Source: Pseudomonas sp. LS.1a
GTDB taxonomy: Bacteria > Pseudomonadota > Gammaproteobacteria > Pseudomonadales > Pseudomonadaceae
Length of the DNA stretch: 64,000 nt
Direction of reading: 5' to 3'
Assembly: GCF_022533585.1 (NCBI RefSeq)
Contig: NZ_CP092827.1
Coordinates: 4,992,001 to 5,056,000 of the forward strand
A program made the position numbers and the translations under genes. Of this stretch, positions 38,299-46,697 are shown one piece after another. Every line of letters begins with the position of its first letter. Positions within the stretch are counted from its first letter, which is position 1. A model generated the notes under the pieces. That model was not told the DNA's origin. It saw only the letters and a program-made list of their open reading frames with translations, and did no database searches.

Positions 38299-40827
38299 TC
38301 AGGTCCCCCTGGGCTTGGCCCGCGCCGTAGCCTCGGCCACCAACGGGTCATCCGGCCAGTAATGCTTCGGATAGCGCCCTTTCAGGTCCTTCTTCACCTC
38401 GGCATAGGTCGTGCGCCAGAAGTTGGCCAGGTCCTGAGTCACCTGCACCGGGCGGCGTGCAGGTGACAGCAGGTGCAGCTTGACCTGCTGGCGGCCATTG
38501 GCGATGCGTGGGGTTTCGGCCAGGCCGAACAGCTCTTGCAGGCGCACGGCGAGGATCGGTGGGTTTTCGCTGTAGTCCAGGCGGATGTTCGAGCCGGACG
38601 GCACAGTCAGGTGCGCGGGGGCCTGTTCTTCCAGGCGCTGCGGCAGCGGCCAGGGCAACAGGTTGCGCAGCAGCGATGGCAGGTCCAGCGCCGCAAAATG
38701 GCTGAGGCGCGACACCTTGCCCAGGTAGGGCTGCAACCAGTCTTCCAGGCTGGCGAGCAAGGCCTCGTCGGCCAGGTCGGGCCATTCACTGTGGCCATCC
38801 TTGGCCAGGTCCAGCTGACGCAGCAGGGCCACGCGCGCCTGCCATTGCCGTAGCTCCGGGGTCCAGGCCAGCAGGTTCAGGCCCTTGCGCCGGACAAGGC
38901 CAAGCAACGCGCGAGCCCGCGCTTCGTCATCCAGGCCCGGCAGCGGTTCGCGACTGAGCACCAGCTCGCCAACCTTGACCTGGCGTTCGGCGCGCAGCAC
39001 CTGCTCGCGCTCGTCCCAATCGAGAATATCGACCCGGTCGACCTGCTCGGCCAGCACGCCCTCGAACAGCGCCGAATCGAACTCGGCGGCCAGGTAGATG
39101 CGTTCTTCGCGCTGGCCCTGGCGGCTGCCCAGGTCGGCAATCACCAACCACGGGCACTTCATCAGTGCATCGGCTTCGGCAAACAGCGCCGCACGGCCAT
39201 TGGCCAGCCGATACTCCGCGCCACCCTCGCGGCGCTGCTGGGCGACGCGGTCGGGGTAGGCCAGCGCCAGCAGTGCGCCCAGCCAGCGCGGGTGATCCGG
39301 GTCGGCGACCGGCGCACCGGCCTTGCCACGCAGCAGGCCGCGGTACTGGCGAGACAGTTGCCGGGCACGTTGCACGCCACCCTGGCCGCCTCGCGAAGCC
39401 TTGCTCTCGCCGCTGACCAGCGCCAGCCGGCTGTGCAAGTCGGCGCCACCGCCGCGCTGGATATCCCGCTCGCCCAGCAGCGCGGCCACATCACAGGCCA
39501 TCTGTGCCAGGCCCAGGTCCTGGCCGCGCAACAGCAAATGCGCGATACGGGGATGCGCCGGCAGCTCGGCCATGGCCTGGCCGTGTTCGCTGAGGTGGTC
39601 ACGGCTGCCGGGCTTGAACGCATTGAGCCGTGCCAGCAGGTCCTGGGCCTGGGCGAAGGCGGCAGTGGGAGGCTGGTCGAGCCAGCGCAACTGCTCGGGC
39701 GTAACGCCCCAGCGTGCCAGTTGCAGGGCCAGGCCGGCCAGGTCGGCCTGCAGGATCTCGGCGCTGCCGTGGGCGGCCAGCTGGTCATGCTGGGCTTCGG
39801 ACCACAGGCGGTAGCACACGCCGGGCTCCAGGCGGCCGGCACGGCCGGCACGCTGGGTAGCACTGGCGCGGGAGATGCGCTGGGTGTCCAGGCGGGTCAT
39901 GCCGCTGCCGGGGTCGAAGCGCGGTACCCGGGCCAGGCCTGCGTCGATCACCACGCGCACGCCGTCGATGGTCAGGCTGGTCTCGGCAATGTTGGTGGCC
40001 AGCACCACCTTGCGCAGGCCCTTGGGCGCCGGGTCGATGGCCGCACGCTGTGCATTGAGGTCGAGCTCGCCATGCAGCGGACACAGCAGGATTTCGGGCC
40101 GTTCACCCAACGCTTCCTGCAGGCTCTGATGCACCCGGCGGATCTCGGCCTGGCCCGGCAGGAACACCAGCACACTGCCGGCCTGATCGGCCAGCGCCTG
40201 CAGCACGCTATCCACCACCCGTGGCTCGATGAACTCACCCGGCTGGTAAGGCCGCCCCCAACGGATGTCGACGGGGTGCATGCGGCCTTCGCTGCTGACC
40301 ACAGGAGCATCGTCCAGCAGCCGCGACAGCCGCTCGCCCTCCAGGGTCGCGGACATCAGCAGAACCTTCAGTGGCGGGTCGTCACGCAACAATTCGCGCC
40401 CATTCAGGCTCAATGCCAGGGCCAGGTCGGCATCGAGGCTGCGCTCGTGGAATTCGTCGAAGATCACCAGCCCCACCCCCTCCAGCGCCGGGTCGGCCTG
40501 CAGGCGGCGGGTGAGGATACCTTCGGTCACCACCTCGATGCGGGTTTTAGGCCCGATCTTGCTGTCCAGGCGAATGCGGTAGCCCACCGTTTCACCAACC
40601 TGCTCGCCCAGTTCGCTGGCCAGCCGTTCGGCAGCCGCGCGCGCTGCCAGGCGCCGGGGCTCGAGCATGAGAATGCTCTGCCCTGCCAGCCATGGCTCAT
40701 TGAGCAGCGCCAGCGGTACGCGGGTGGTCTTGCCGGCGCCGGGTGGCGCCTCGAGCACCGCTTCGTCACGGTTTTCCAGGGCCTGGCGCAGGGCGGGCAA
40801 GACAGCATCGATCGGTAATGAAATCAT
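38299..40827 (-). CDS. hrpB: ATP-dependent helicase HrpB (DEAH/RHA type)
   Basis: 842 residues, usual length. N-terminal motif I EAPPGAGKTTRVP (24-36), DEFH motif II (DEFHERSLDADLALALSL), motif III SATLEGERL, then motifs V and VI (TNIAETSLTIDGV; QRAGRAGRLEPG), the HA2 and winged-helix middle, and the HrpB C-terminal domain (NIRLDYSENPPILAVRLQEL; YPKHYWPDDPLVAEATARAK). A putative RNA helicase; its target is not established. The ATG at 40827 begins MISLPIDAVLPALRQAL. Confidence 0.95.
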   Translation of the reverse strand: MISLPIDAVLPALRQALENRDEAVLEAPPGAGKTTRVPLALLNEPWLAGQSILMLEPRRLAARAAAERLASELGEQVGETVGYRIRLDSKIGPKTRIEVVTEGILTRRLQADPALEGVGLVIFDEFHERSLDADLALALSLNGRELLRDDPPLKVLLMSATLEGERLSRLLDDAPVVSSEGRMHPVDIRWGRPYQPGEFIEPRVVDSVLQALADQAGSVLVFLPGQAEIRRVHQSLQEALGERPEILLCPLHGELDLNAQRAAIDPAPKGLRKVVLATNIAETSLTIDGVRVVIDAGLARVPRFDPGSGMTRLDTQRISRASATQRAGRAGRLEPGVCYRLWSEAQHDQLAAHGSAEILQADLAGLALQLARWGVTPEQLRWLDQPPTAAFAQAQDLLARLNAFKPGSRDHLSEHGQAMAELPAHPRIAHLLLRGQDLGLAQMACDVAALLGERDIQRGGGADLHSRLALVSGESKASRGGQGGVQRARQLSRQYRGLLRGKAGAPVADPDHPRWLGALLALAYPDRVAQQRREGGAEYRLANGRAALFAEADALMKCPWLVIADLGSRQGQREERIYLAAEFDSALFEGVLAEQVDRVDILDWDEREQVLRAERQVKVGELVLSREPLPGLDDEARARALLGLVRRKGLNLLAWTPELRQWQARVALLRQLDLAKDGHSEWPDLADEALLASLEDWLQPYLGKVSRLSHFAALDLPSLLRNLLPWPLPQRLEEQAPAHLTVPSGSNIRLDYSENPPILAVRLQELFGLAETPRIANGRQQVKLHLLSPARRPVQVTQDLANFWRTTYAEVKKDLKGRYPKHYWPDDPLVAEATARAKPRGT

Positions 40828-40943
40828 GGTGGTCCTCGAACAGTGCCGCGAGTATAACGGCGAACCCAGCCTGCTCTATCATGGTCTTAGCTTCAGGTGC
40901 AGGCGCTTCGCTTGCCCTGCTGAATACCTTCTCGGAGATTTAC

Positions 40944-41363
40944 ATGCGCATCCCAACCCGCGTCATCGGTGGCGCCCTCATCGTCACCTTGCTGACCCAA
41001 CTGACAGCCTGCGGCACCATTCTCTACCCGGAACGTCGTGGCCAGATCGGCGGCAAGATCGACCCTGTGGTTGCCGCAATGGATGCCATCGGCATCCTGT
41101 TCTACGTGATCCCGGGGCTGATCGCCTTCGGTATCGACTTCGCCACGGGCGCCATCTATTACTCAGGCGGGCGATCCGCCCAGGTCGACCCGGTCAAACT
41201 GCGCGAGGCTGTCAGCCCCGATGGCAAGGTCGACAACCTGAAGTTGCAGGCCATTCTCGAAAGCGAGCTGGGCCAGCGCCTGCCGCTGAACGACCCACGG
41301 CTGATCCAGCATCGCGGCAGCATTGAACAACTGGCCAGCCTGGGCCTGGTGCCTGCAGCCTGA
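40944..41363 (+). CDS. YceK/YidQ-type lipoprotein
   Basis: 139 residues from the ATG at 40944, with CGGAGA upstream. The type II signal peptide ends in a lipobox LTAC, giving a lipidated Cys near residue 23, followed by GTILYPERRGQIGGKIDP. A hydrophobic segment VAAMDAIGILFYVIPGLIAF and DFATGAIYYSG follow, as in YceK/YidQ-family lipoproteins of unknown function. The C-terminal third is soluble and helical. It is followed 23 bases later by the metal exporter gene, but the two need not be linked. Confidence 0.84.
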   Translation: MRIPTRVIGGALIVTLLTQLTACGTILYPERRGQIGGKIDPVVAAMDAIGILFYVIPGLIAFGIDFATGAIYYSGGRSAQVDPVKLREAVSPDGKVDNLKLQAILESELGQRLPLNDPRLIQHRGSIEQLASLGLVPAA

Positions 41364-41385
41364 ACCACAAGGACATTGACCACGG

Positions 41386-42258
41386 ATGATGACCACCCCG
41401 GCTGAACACCAGCGCCTGCTGCGCCTGGCCACCCGCGCATCACTGGCGGTGGCCAGCATCCTGGTCCTGAGCAAGGCGCTGGCCTGGTGGCTGAGCGGCT
41501 CGATCAGCCTGCTGGCAGGGCTGACCGACTCGGCACTGGATGCCGTTGCCTCGTTCCTCAACCTGCTCGCCGTGCACTACGCCCTGCGCCCGGCCGACGA
41601 CGACCACCGTTTCGGTCATGGCAAGGCCGAAGCCCTGGCCGGTATGGCGCAGGCGCTGTTCATCGGGGTCAGTGCGGTGCTGATCGGGGTGCAGGCGGTG
41701 GAACGCCTGCACACCCCGCAACCCTTGGGCGATACCGCCATAGGTATCGCGGTAATGCTGCTGTCGCTGGTGCTGACCCTTGCCCTGCTGGCACTGCAAC
41801 ACAAGGTCATCCGCCTGACCGGCTCCACGGCGGTGCGGGCCGACTCCCTGCACTACCGCTCGGACCTGCTGCTTAACGGCAGCATCCTGCTGGCCCTGCT
41901 GCTGGCACGCTTTGGCTGGCCGCAGCTGGATGCGCTGTTCGGCCTGGGCATTGCCGTCTACATCCTCTGGAGCGCGCTGCAGATCGCCCGGGAGAGTACG
42001 GCCATCCTGATGGACCAGGAACTGCCCGGCGATGTTGGCGAGGACATGGCTACGCTGGTGCTGGCCATTCCCGGGGTTGAAGGTGTGCATGACCTGCGTA
42101 CACGGGTGTCGGGCAACCAGTGGTTCGTGCAGCTGCACCTGGAGATGCCGGGGCAGTTACCGCTGCATGAAGCGCACGCCTTGTGCGTGGAGGCCTCGCG
42201 GGTGATCCGCCAGCGTTATCCACAGGCGGATGTGATGGTGCATGCGGATCCGGTGTGA
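41386..42258 (+). CDS. fieF: Cation diffusion facilitator FieF/YiiP-like metal exporter
   Basis: 290 residues. Six transmembrane helices and a cytoplasmic C-terminal domain. The metal site A pattern is seen: D48 and D52 in LTDSALDAVAS (helix 2), and HYRSDLLLNGS with H-x3-D in helix 5. HRFGHGKAEAL in the loop is family-typical. The C-terminal ferredoxin-like domain ends with YPQADVMVHADPV. Exports Fe(II)/Zn(II) against proton influx in E. coli; metal preference here is inferred. MM at the start leaves 41386 or 41389 possible. Confidence 0.95.
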   Translation: MMTTPAEHQRLLRLATRASLAVASILVLSKALAWWLSGSISLLAGLTDSALDAVASFLNLLAVHYALRPADDDHRFGHGKAEALAGMAQALFIGVSAVLIGVQAVERLHTPQPLGDTAIGIAVMLLSLVLTLALLALQHKVIRLTGSTAVRADSLHYRSDLLLNGSILLALLLARFGWPQLDALFGLGIAVYILWSALQIARESTAILMDQELPGDVGEDMATLVLAIPGVEGVHDLRTRVSGNQWFVQLHLEMPGQLPLHEAHALCVEASRVIRQRYPQADVMVHADPV

Positions 42259-42272
42259 ATCAGTGAGCGTAA

Positions 42273-42359
42273 CTGTGGGAGCGGGTTTACCCGCGAACAC
42301 CGGCACAGCCGGTGCCATGCACCGCGTCGCATTCTTCGCGGGTAAACCCGCTCCCACAG
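42273..42359. repeat. Paired REP palindromes between fieF and the DUF6515 gene
   Basis: CTGTGGGAGCGGGTTTACCC at 42273, ACCGGCACAGCCGGT hairpin, inverted unit ending CCCGCTCCCACAG at 42359; lies between convergent genes. Confidence 0.88.
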
Positions 42360-42388
42360 GGCTCTCCGTTGCAGGGACGTGTCCCGCT

Positions 42389-43174
42389 TCAGTTGATGCT
42401 GTAGCCCCGGCCACTGAAGCACGCGCCCAGCGCCCGTCGGTAGTTGTCCGCCACGTTGGCCGGCGGCGCATAAGTCGCCGTTGCCGGGTCGAAGCCTGAC
42501 TGGTTCACGGCCCAGCGGTGGCACTGATAACGGTCCTGGTCCTGCTGCTCCTGCCCTTGCCCATACATCGGGTAGGCCACCACGTCATACCCACCGCCTA
42601 CAGGTGCCGGTGCGGCAACCGGCGGGTTGACCACCACGTACTCGCGGCTGTCGGCCAGGTACTGGTAATAGGTATCGGCCACCAGGAAGAACAGCGCCCC
42701 GCCCAGCCAGACTTCCCGCGCATAGGGCGGCAGGTAATTGACCCGCACGCCGTAGGGCGGGGCCACCACGACATAACGGTCACCATGGGGGCGGTACCAG
42801 TAACCACCGGAGTAGAAGTAATCATCGCCACGGTAGGGCACTTTCCAGTAGCGGTCCGGGAAATGATCGATGGTGTGCCCCGGGCGATACTGCGGCCCCG
42901 GCCCCCAGCCATTGCCATGACCGTCCGGGCGCCCCTGCCAGTCACCGCCAGGCCGTTGCCCCGGGCCACCGGCTTCCCAGTAGCGGCTATCACCATGGCG
43001 GCGGGGAATATCCTGATAGTAGCCCTGACGCGGCGGCTGGGTCTGCTGCACTTCGTCACGCGAATTGAGCGAGCGCCCTGGCGCCCCCTCGCCCGGCCCT
43101 TCGGCCATGGCCCCGAGGCTGATGCTCAACCCCAACACACCAACACCTGCCAACTGCCAGATGCGTGACTTCAT
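42389..43174 (-). CDS. Exported Gly/Pro/Tyr-rich protein (DUF6515-like)
   Basis: 261 residues from the ATG at 43174, with GAGAGGAA upstream. A cleavable signal peptide (LAGVGVLGLSISLGAMAEG, cleaved after AMA) is followed by a low-complexity region rich in Gly, Pro, Arg and Tyr (GGPGQRPGGDWQGRPDGHGN). A DUF6515-like middle has YYFYSGGYWYRPHGDRYVVV-type repeats and APPYGVRVNYLPP. The C-terminus is QCHRWAVNQSGFDPATATYA and ends with one more Cys. Located in the periplasm or outer membrane; function unknown. Confidence 0.82.
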   Translation of the reverse strand: MKSRIWQLAGVGVLGLSISLGAMAEGPGEGAPGRSLNSRDEVQQTQPPRQGYYQDIPRRHGDSRYWEAGGPGQRPGGDWQGRPDGHGNGWGPGPQYRPGHTIDHFPDRYWKVPYRGDDYFYSGGYWYRPHGDRYVVVAPPYGVRVNYLPPYAREVWLGGALFFLVADTYYQYLADSREYVVVNPPVAAPAPVGGGYDVVAYPMYGQGQEQQDQDRYQCHRWAVNQSGFDPATATYAPPANVADNYRRALGACFSGRGYSIN

Positions 43175-43255
43175 GCTGTTCCTCTCGGTAGAAAATACGG
43201 CAACCACAGCCAGTCTACCGCGCCCGTAACGCCGGCCAATTAAATTTCCAGCCAT

Positions 43256-43284
43256 GAAAAAAGGGAGGCCACAGGGCCTCCCTT
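43256..43284 (-). terminator. Terminator for leftward transcription in the DUF6515-Lrp gap
   Basis: AAGGGAGGCC (43261-43270) and GGCCTCCCTT (43275-43284) with an ACAG loop. The A run at 43257-43262 reads as a U tract on the minus strand. No gene is recognised in the 285 bases to its right that it would end. Confidence 0.7.
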
Positions 43285-43569
43285 CAGGAATTGTCGTCCG
43301 TGCTCGGCACTTGTGGCGCCGGCTCACCTCACACCGTCTTCTGGAAGGTGTGTAGCCCGGGGGCCTGCAGATCCTGTTGGATGGCTGGCCGCGACCGCCC
43401 GCCTAGGGCGCGTCGCCGTGGACTGATGTCCGGGCAGTGATTCTGTGGATAAAGATACCGAAGCAGTTGCGGCAGATGATTGCGAAGATTGCTCAGATAA
43501 ATAGCACTTGCGCAATTTTTCACCCTGGATTGATAATTCACCGCAATCCGAACAGAAAAGGCATAAACC
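43285..43569. other. Gene-free stretch upstream of the second Lrp gene
   Basis: Part of a 395-base gap. It should hold the promoter of the Lrp gene (AT-rich ATTGATAATTCACC near 43536). A minus-strand frame of 82 codons ends in QAPGLHTFQKTV and stops before the leftward terminator, but lacks a start signal and overlaps the Lrp start. It could be a decayed gene or chance. Confidence 0.35.
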
Positions 43570-44046
43570 ATGAGCAAACTTGACCGCTACGACCTGAGCA
43601 TCCTCGCCGAATTGCAGCGCGATGCGCGCATTTCCAACCAGGAACTGGCCGAACGCATCGGCCTGTCGCCTTCGCCATGCTCGCGTCGGGTCAAGCAACT
43701 GGAGGACGATGGCTACATCTCGCGCCAGGTGGCCTTGCTCGACCGCAAGAAGCTGGGCCTGAGCCTGACGGCCTACGTGCTGATCGGCATGGACCGCCAT
43801 ACTCCGGAGCGTTTCGAAACCTTCGAGGCGGCCATCCGCAACCTGCCACAGGTGCTCGAATGCAGCCTGGTCACCGGCATGGATGCCGACTATCAGCTGA
43901 AGGTGGTGGTGCCCGACATGGACCACTACCAGAAACTGCTGCTAGGCAGCCTGACCCGCATTGAAGGCGTCACCAGCGTGCGTTCGAGCTTCGTGCTGAA
44001 CCAGGTGCTGGCCAGCACCGAGCTGCCATTGACCCACCTGCGTTAA
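43570..44046 (+). CDS. Lrp/AsnC-family transcriptional regulator (second in window)
   Basis: 158 residues. N-terminal HTH (YDLSILAELQRDARISNQEL, then AERIGLSPSPCSRRVKQLED) and C-terminal RAM domain (ECSLVTGMDADYQLKVVVPD). It is closer to the true Lrp or BkdR/DadR-like type (SPSPCSRRVKQLE) than the other regulator in the window. The ATG at 43570 follows AAAAGGCATAAACC. The gene to its left is not adjacent in the usual regulator-target way, so its target is unknown. Confidence 0.93.
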   Translation: MSKLDRYDLSILAELQRDARISNQELAERIGLSPSPCSRRVKQLEDDGYISRQVALLDRKKLGLSLTAYVLIGMDRHTPERFETFEAAIRNLPQVLECSLVTGMDADYQLKVVVPDMDHYQKLLLGSLTRIEGVTSVRSSFVLNQVLASTELPLTHLR

Positions 44047-44100
44047 TTGCCTGCGCCAGCAGGCGTATAATCGGCCGCTCAACCCGCCTGGAGAACACTG

Positions 44101-44304
44101 ATGGATCCCGCCGTATTCGAAGAGTGGATGATGATCATCCTGGTCACCGTGTTGATCGGTTTCATGGGCTTCATCGTCTGGGACCTGGCGAAAAAGTCCA
44201 AGGCGGGGCGGTTCGGGACGCTGATCCTGTTCTTCGTGCTGGGGCTGGGGGTGCTGGCCTTTATCATCAAGAGCGTGGTGGTGGGGTTTCTCGAAGGGGT
44301 GTAG
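44101..44304 (+). CDS. DUF2788-family small membrane protein
   Basis: 67 residues with two transmembrane helices (EEWMMIILVTVLIGFMGFIV and FGTLILFFVLGLGVLAFIIK) joined by a basic loop AKKSKAGRF. Matches the DUF2788 family as I know it, found in gammaproteobacteria and without known function. The ATG at 44101 has TGGAGAAC upstream. It is 54 bases after the Lrp gene. Confidence 0.87.
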   Translation: MDPAVFEEWMMIILVTVLIGFMGFIVWDLAKKSKAGRFGTLILFFVLGLGVLAFIIKSVVVGFLEGV

Positions 44305-44313
44305 AAAATTCAG

Positions 44314-44406
44314 GGCCATTCGCGGGCACGCCCGCTCCCACAGGTACTGCGCCGCACTTGAGGGCAGTGCAGATCCTGTGGGAGCGGGCGTGCCCGCGAA
44401 TAGGCC
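44314..44406. repeat. Paired REP palindromes between the DUF2788 gene and rluE
   Basis: GGCCATTCGCGGGCACGCCC at 44314 onward, inverted unit TGTGGGAGCGGGCGTGCCCG ending near 44406. GC-rich REP variant between convergent genes. Confidence 0.86.
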
Positions 44407-44417
44407 CTTGAACTGGG

Positions 44418-45050
44418 CTAAAGCTTGGCAGCCACTTCGCGCCAGCAGCCCTGTTCCAACCCGTCCAGCGCCCAGTCGCCAATCCGCACCCGCACCAGGC
44501 GCAAGGTCGGCAACCCCACCGCCGCCGTCATTCGCCGCACCTGGCGGTTACGCCCTTCGCGAATCACCAGCTCCAGCCAGCTGGTCGGCACACTCTTGCG
44601 AAAACGCACCGGCGGGTTGCGCGGCCACAGTTCGGGCTCTTCCAGGCGCCGCGCCTCGGCCGGCAAGGTCGGCCCGTCGTTCAGCTCCACGCCATCGCGC
44701 AAACGCTGCAACTGCTCCTCGCTCGGCTCCCCCTCCACCTGAACCCAGTAAGTCTTGGCCAGCTTGTGCTTCGGGTCGGCAATGCGTGCCTGCAGGCCGC
44801 CATCGTTGGTCAGCAGCAACAGGCCTTCACTGTCGCGGTCCAGCCGCCCGGCCGGGTACACACCCGGGATGTCGATGTAGTCCTTGAGCGTCGCGCGCCC
44901 GTCACCGTCGCTGAACTGGGTCAGCACGTCGAACGGCTTGTTGAACAGGATCAGGCGCGGCTCGGCCGGTGGCGCCTTGGGCTGGCGACGCGGGCCGGTG
45001 GCAGGCCGCGCCTGGGGGCGGCGCGGCTTGTTACGGGGGGGCAGTGACAT
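44418..45050 (-). CDS. rluE: 23S rRNA pseudouridine synthase RluE
   Basis: 210 residues. RsuA/RluB/E/F-family synthase with the catalytic Asp in [19 protein letters not shown] near residue 70, the N-terminal [15 protein letters not shown] and the motif [20 protein letters not shown]. RluE modifies U2457 of 23S rRNA in E. coli. No S4 domain is present; a basic Pro/Arg-rich N-terminus ([20 protein letters not shown]) replaces it. It is six bases from the amn stop on the same strand, so cotranscribed. Confidence 0.94.
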   Translation of the reverse strand: MSLPPRNKPRRPQARPATGPRRQPKAPPAEPRLILFNKPFDVLTQFSDGDGRATLKDYIDIPGVYPAGRLDRDSEGLLLLTNDGGLQARIADPKHKLAKTYWVQVEGEPSEEQLQRLRDGVELNDGPTLPAEARRLEEPELWPRNPPVRFRKSVPTSWLELVIREGRNRQVRRMTAAVGLPTLRLVRVRIGDWALDGLEQGCWREVAAKL

Positions 45051-45056
45051 GGATCC

Positions 45057-46520
45057 TCAGCGGAACGGCGGCTCATCGAAACTGCGCAGTTTACGCGAGT
45101 GCAGCGAGTTGAGCTCGGTGCGCAGCAGGTCGAGGGCGGCAATGCCGATCTTCAAATGCTGGCTGACCGCCCGGTTATAGAAGGCGTTGGCCGAGCCCGG
45201 CAGCTTGATCTCGCTGTGCAGCGGCTTGTCGGACACACACAGCAAGGTGCCGTACGGCACGCGCAAACGGTAACCCTGGGCGGCAATGGTGCCGCTTTCC
45301 ATGTCCACCGCCACGGCACGCGACAGGTTGATCAGCGGCCGTTCCTGGGCCCAGCGCAGCTCCCAGTTGCGGTCGTCGTAGGTCAGCACGGTGCCGGTGC
45401 GCAGGCGCTTCTTCAGCTGTTCGCCACGCTCGCCGGTGACCTGCGCGGCGGCTTCCTGCAAGGCCAGCTGCACCTCGGCCAGGGCCGGGATCGGGATGTT
45501 CGGCGGCACCACCCGGTCGAGAATGCCGTCACGGCGCATGTAGGCGTGTGCCAGCACATAGTCGCCGATGGTCTGCGACTGCCGCAGGCCGCCGCAGTGG
45601 CCGATCATCAGCCAGCAGTGCGGGCGCAGCACGGCCAGGTGGTCGGTGATGTTCTTGGCATTGGACGGGCCGACGCCGATGTTGACCAGCGTGACGCCGT
45701 CGCCGTCGGCGGCGATCAGGTGATATGCCGGCATCTGGTAGCGGTGCCAGACCACGCTGGCTACCAGGGCCTGGGTTTCACCGTGGTCCATACCCTTTTC
45801 GATCACCACGTTGCCCGGCAGCACCATGCGCACGAAGCGCGGGTCGTCACGCAACTGGTCGAGGCCGTGGCTGATGAACTGGTCGACATAGCGGTGGTAG
45901 TTGGTCAGCAGGATCCATGGCTGCACATGGCGCCAGTCGCTGCCGGTGTAGTGCACCAGGCGGCGCAGCGAGAAGTCGACCCGCGCGGCATCGAACAGCG
46001 CCAGCGGCAGGGTTTCGGCACTGCCCCAGTCACACAGGCCGTCGGCGATGTTGTCGGTGGCAGCCGACAGATCGGTGCTGGGGAACACCCGCGCCAGTTG
46101 CGCGGCGGTGATGCCGCTGCCGGCCAGCTCGTCGCCCTGGTCGACCACGTAGGGGTATGGGATGTTCTGTTCGCTGACGCCAACCTCCACCGTGACGGTG
46201 TAGTCATGCATCAGCGGGCGCAGTTGCTCCAGCAGGTAGCCACGGAAAGCAGCCGGCTGGGTGATGGTGACACTGTAGGTACCGGCCACCTGGACCTTGG
46301 CGTAGGCCCGCGTGGTGGCGGCGACTTCACCGTGGCTGTAGTAGGTCAGGCGCAGCGCCGGGTAGCGGAACAGGTCACGCTCTTCGGCGTCCGGCTCGGT
46401 ACGGTCCTTCAGGTAACGCTTGAGGGCCTGGCTAAGGGCCCCGGTGGCCTGTTCATGCAGGGCCGCCAGACGGTCGACGGCCTGTTCGGGGGTATCAACG
46501 ACTACAAAAGCTTGGCTCAC
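45057..46520 (-). CDS. amn: AMP nucleosidase
   Basis: 487 residues from the GTG at 46520 (MSQAFVVVDTPEQAVD), with AGGAAG six bases upstream; no ATG fits better. Splits AMP to adenine and ribose 5-phosphate in the cytoplasm. The N-terminal AMN domain (about 15-180) is followed by a nucleoside-phosphorylase fold with NIGVGPSNAKNITDHLAVLR, MIGHCGGLRQSQTIGDYVLA and AVDMESGTIAAQGYRLRVPY near residue 400. Helps regulate the adenylate pool and is controlled by ATP and phosphate in E. coli. Confidence 0.95.
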   Translation of the reverse strand: MSQAFVVVDTPEQAVDRLAALHEQATGALSQALKRYLKDRTEPDAEERDLFRYPALRLTYYSHGEVAATTRAYAKVQVAGTYSVTITQPAAFRGYLLEQLRPLMHDYTVTVEVGVSEQNIPYPYVVDQGDELAGSGITAAQLARVFPSTDLSAATDNIADGLCDWGSAETLPLALFDAARVDFSLRRLVHYTGSDWRHVQPWILLTNYHRYVDQFISHGLDQLRDDPRFVRMVLPGNVVIEKGMDHGETQALVASVVWHRYQMPAYHLIAADGDGVTLVNIGVGPSNAKNITDHLAVLRPHCWLMIGHCGGLRQSQTIGDYVLAHAYMRRDGILDRVVPPNIPIPALAEVQLALQEAAAQVTGERGEQLKKRLRTGTVLTYDDRNWELRWAQERPLINLSRAVAVDMESGTIAAQGYRLRVPYGTLLCVSDKPLHSEIKLPGSANAFYNRAVSQHLKIGIAALDLLRTELNSLHSRKLRSFDEPPFR

Positions 46521-46605
46521 ACTGTGCTTCCTGTCTGGACATGCATGTGAACCATCTTGCCTGCCTTCTTGGCTAAATACACCCCCATTGATCGGTGTTG
46601 CATCC

Positions 46606-46691
46606 ATTCGCGGGCACGCTCGCTCCCACAGGATCTTCACTGCCCTCAAGTACGGCGCAGTACCTGTGGGAGCGGGCGTGCCCGCGAAAAA
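46606..46691. repeat. Paired REP palindromes between the acyl-CoA dehydrogenase gene and amn
   Basis: ATTCGCGGGCACGCTCGCTC at 46606 onward and the inverted TGTGGGAGCGGGCGTGCCCG ending near 46687. GC-rich variant with one mismatch in the left arm. Confidence 0.84.
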
Positions 46692-46697
46692 GCCAGC

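Noticed and set aside
39292-40818. A 508-residue plus-strand frame over hrpB
   Set aside because: It is an antisense shadow of a complete helicase.
43329-43577. 82-codon minus-strand gene beside the second Lrp gene
   Set aside because: No ribosome-binding site, overlaps the Lrp start and has no recognisable domain. Kept only as a possible remnant.
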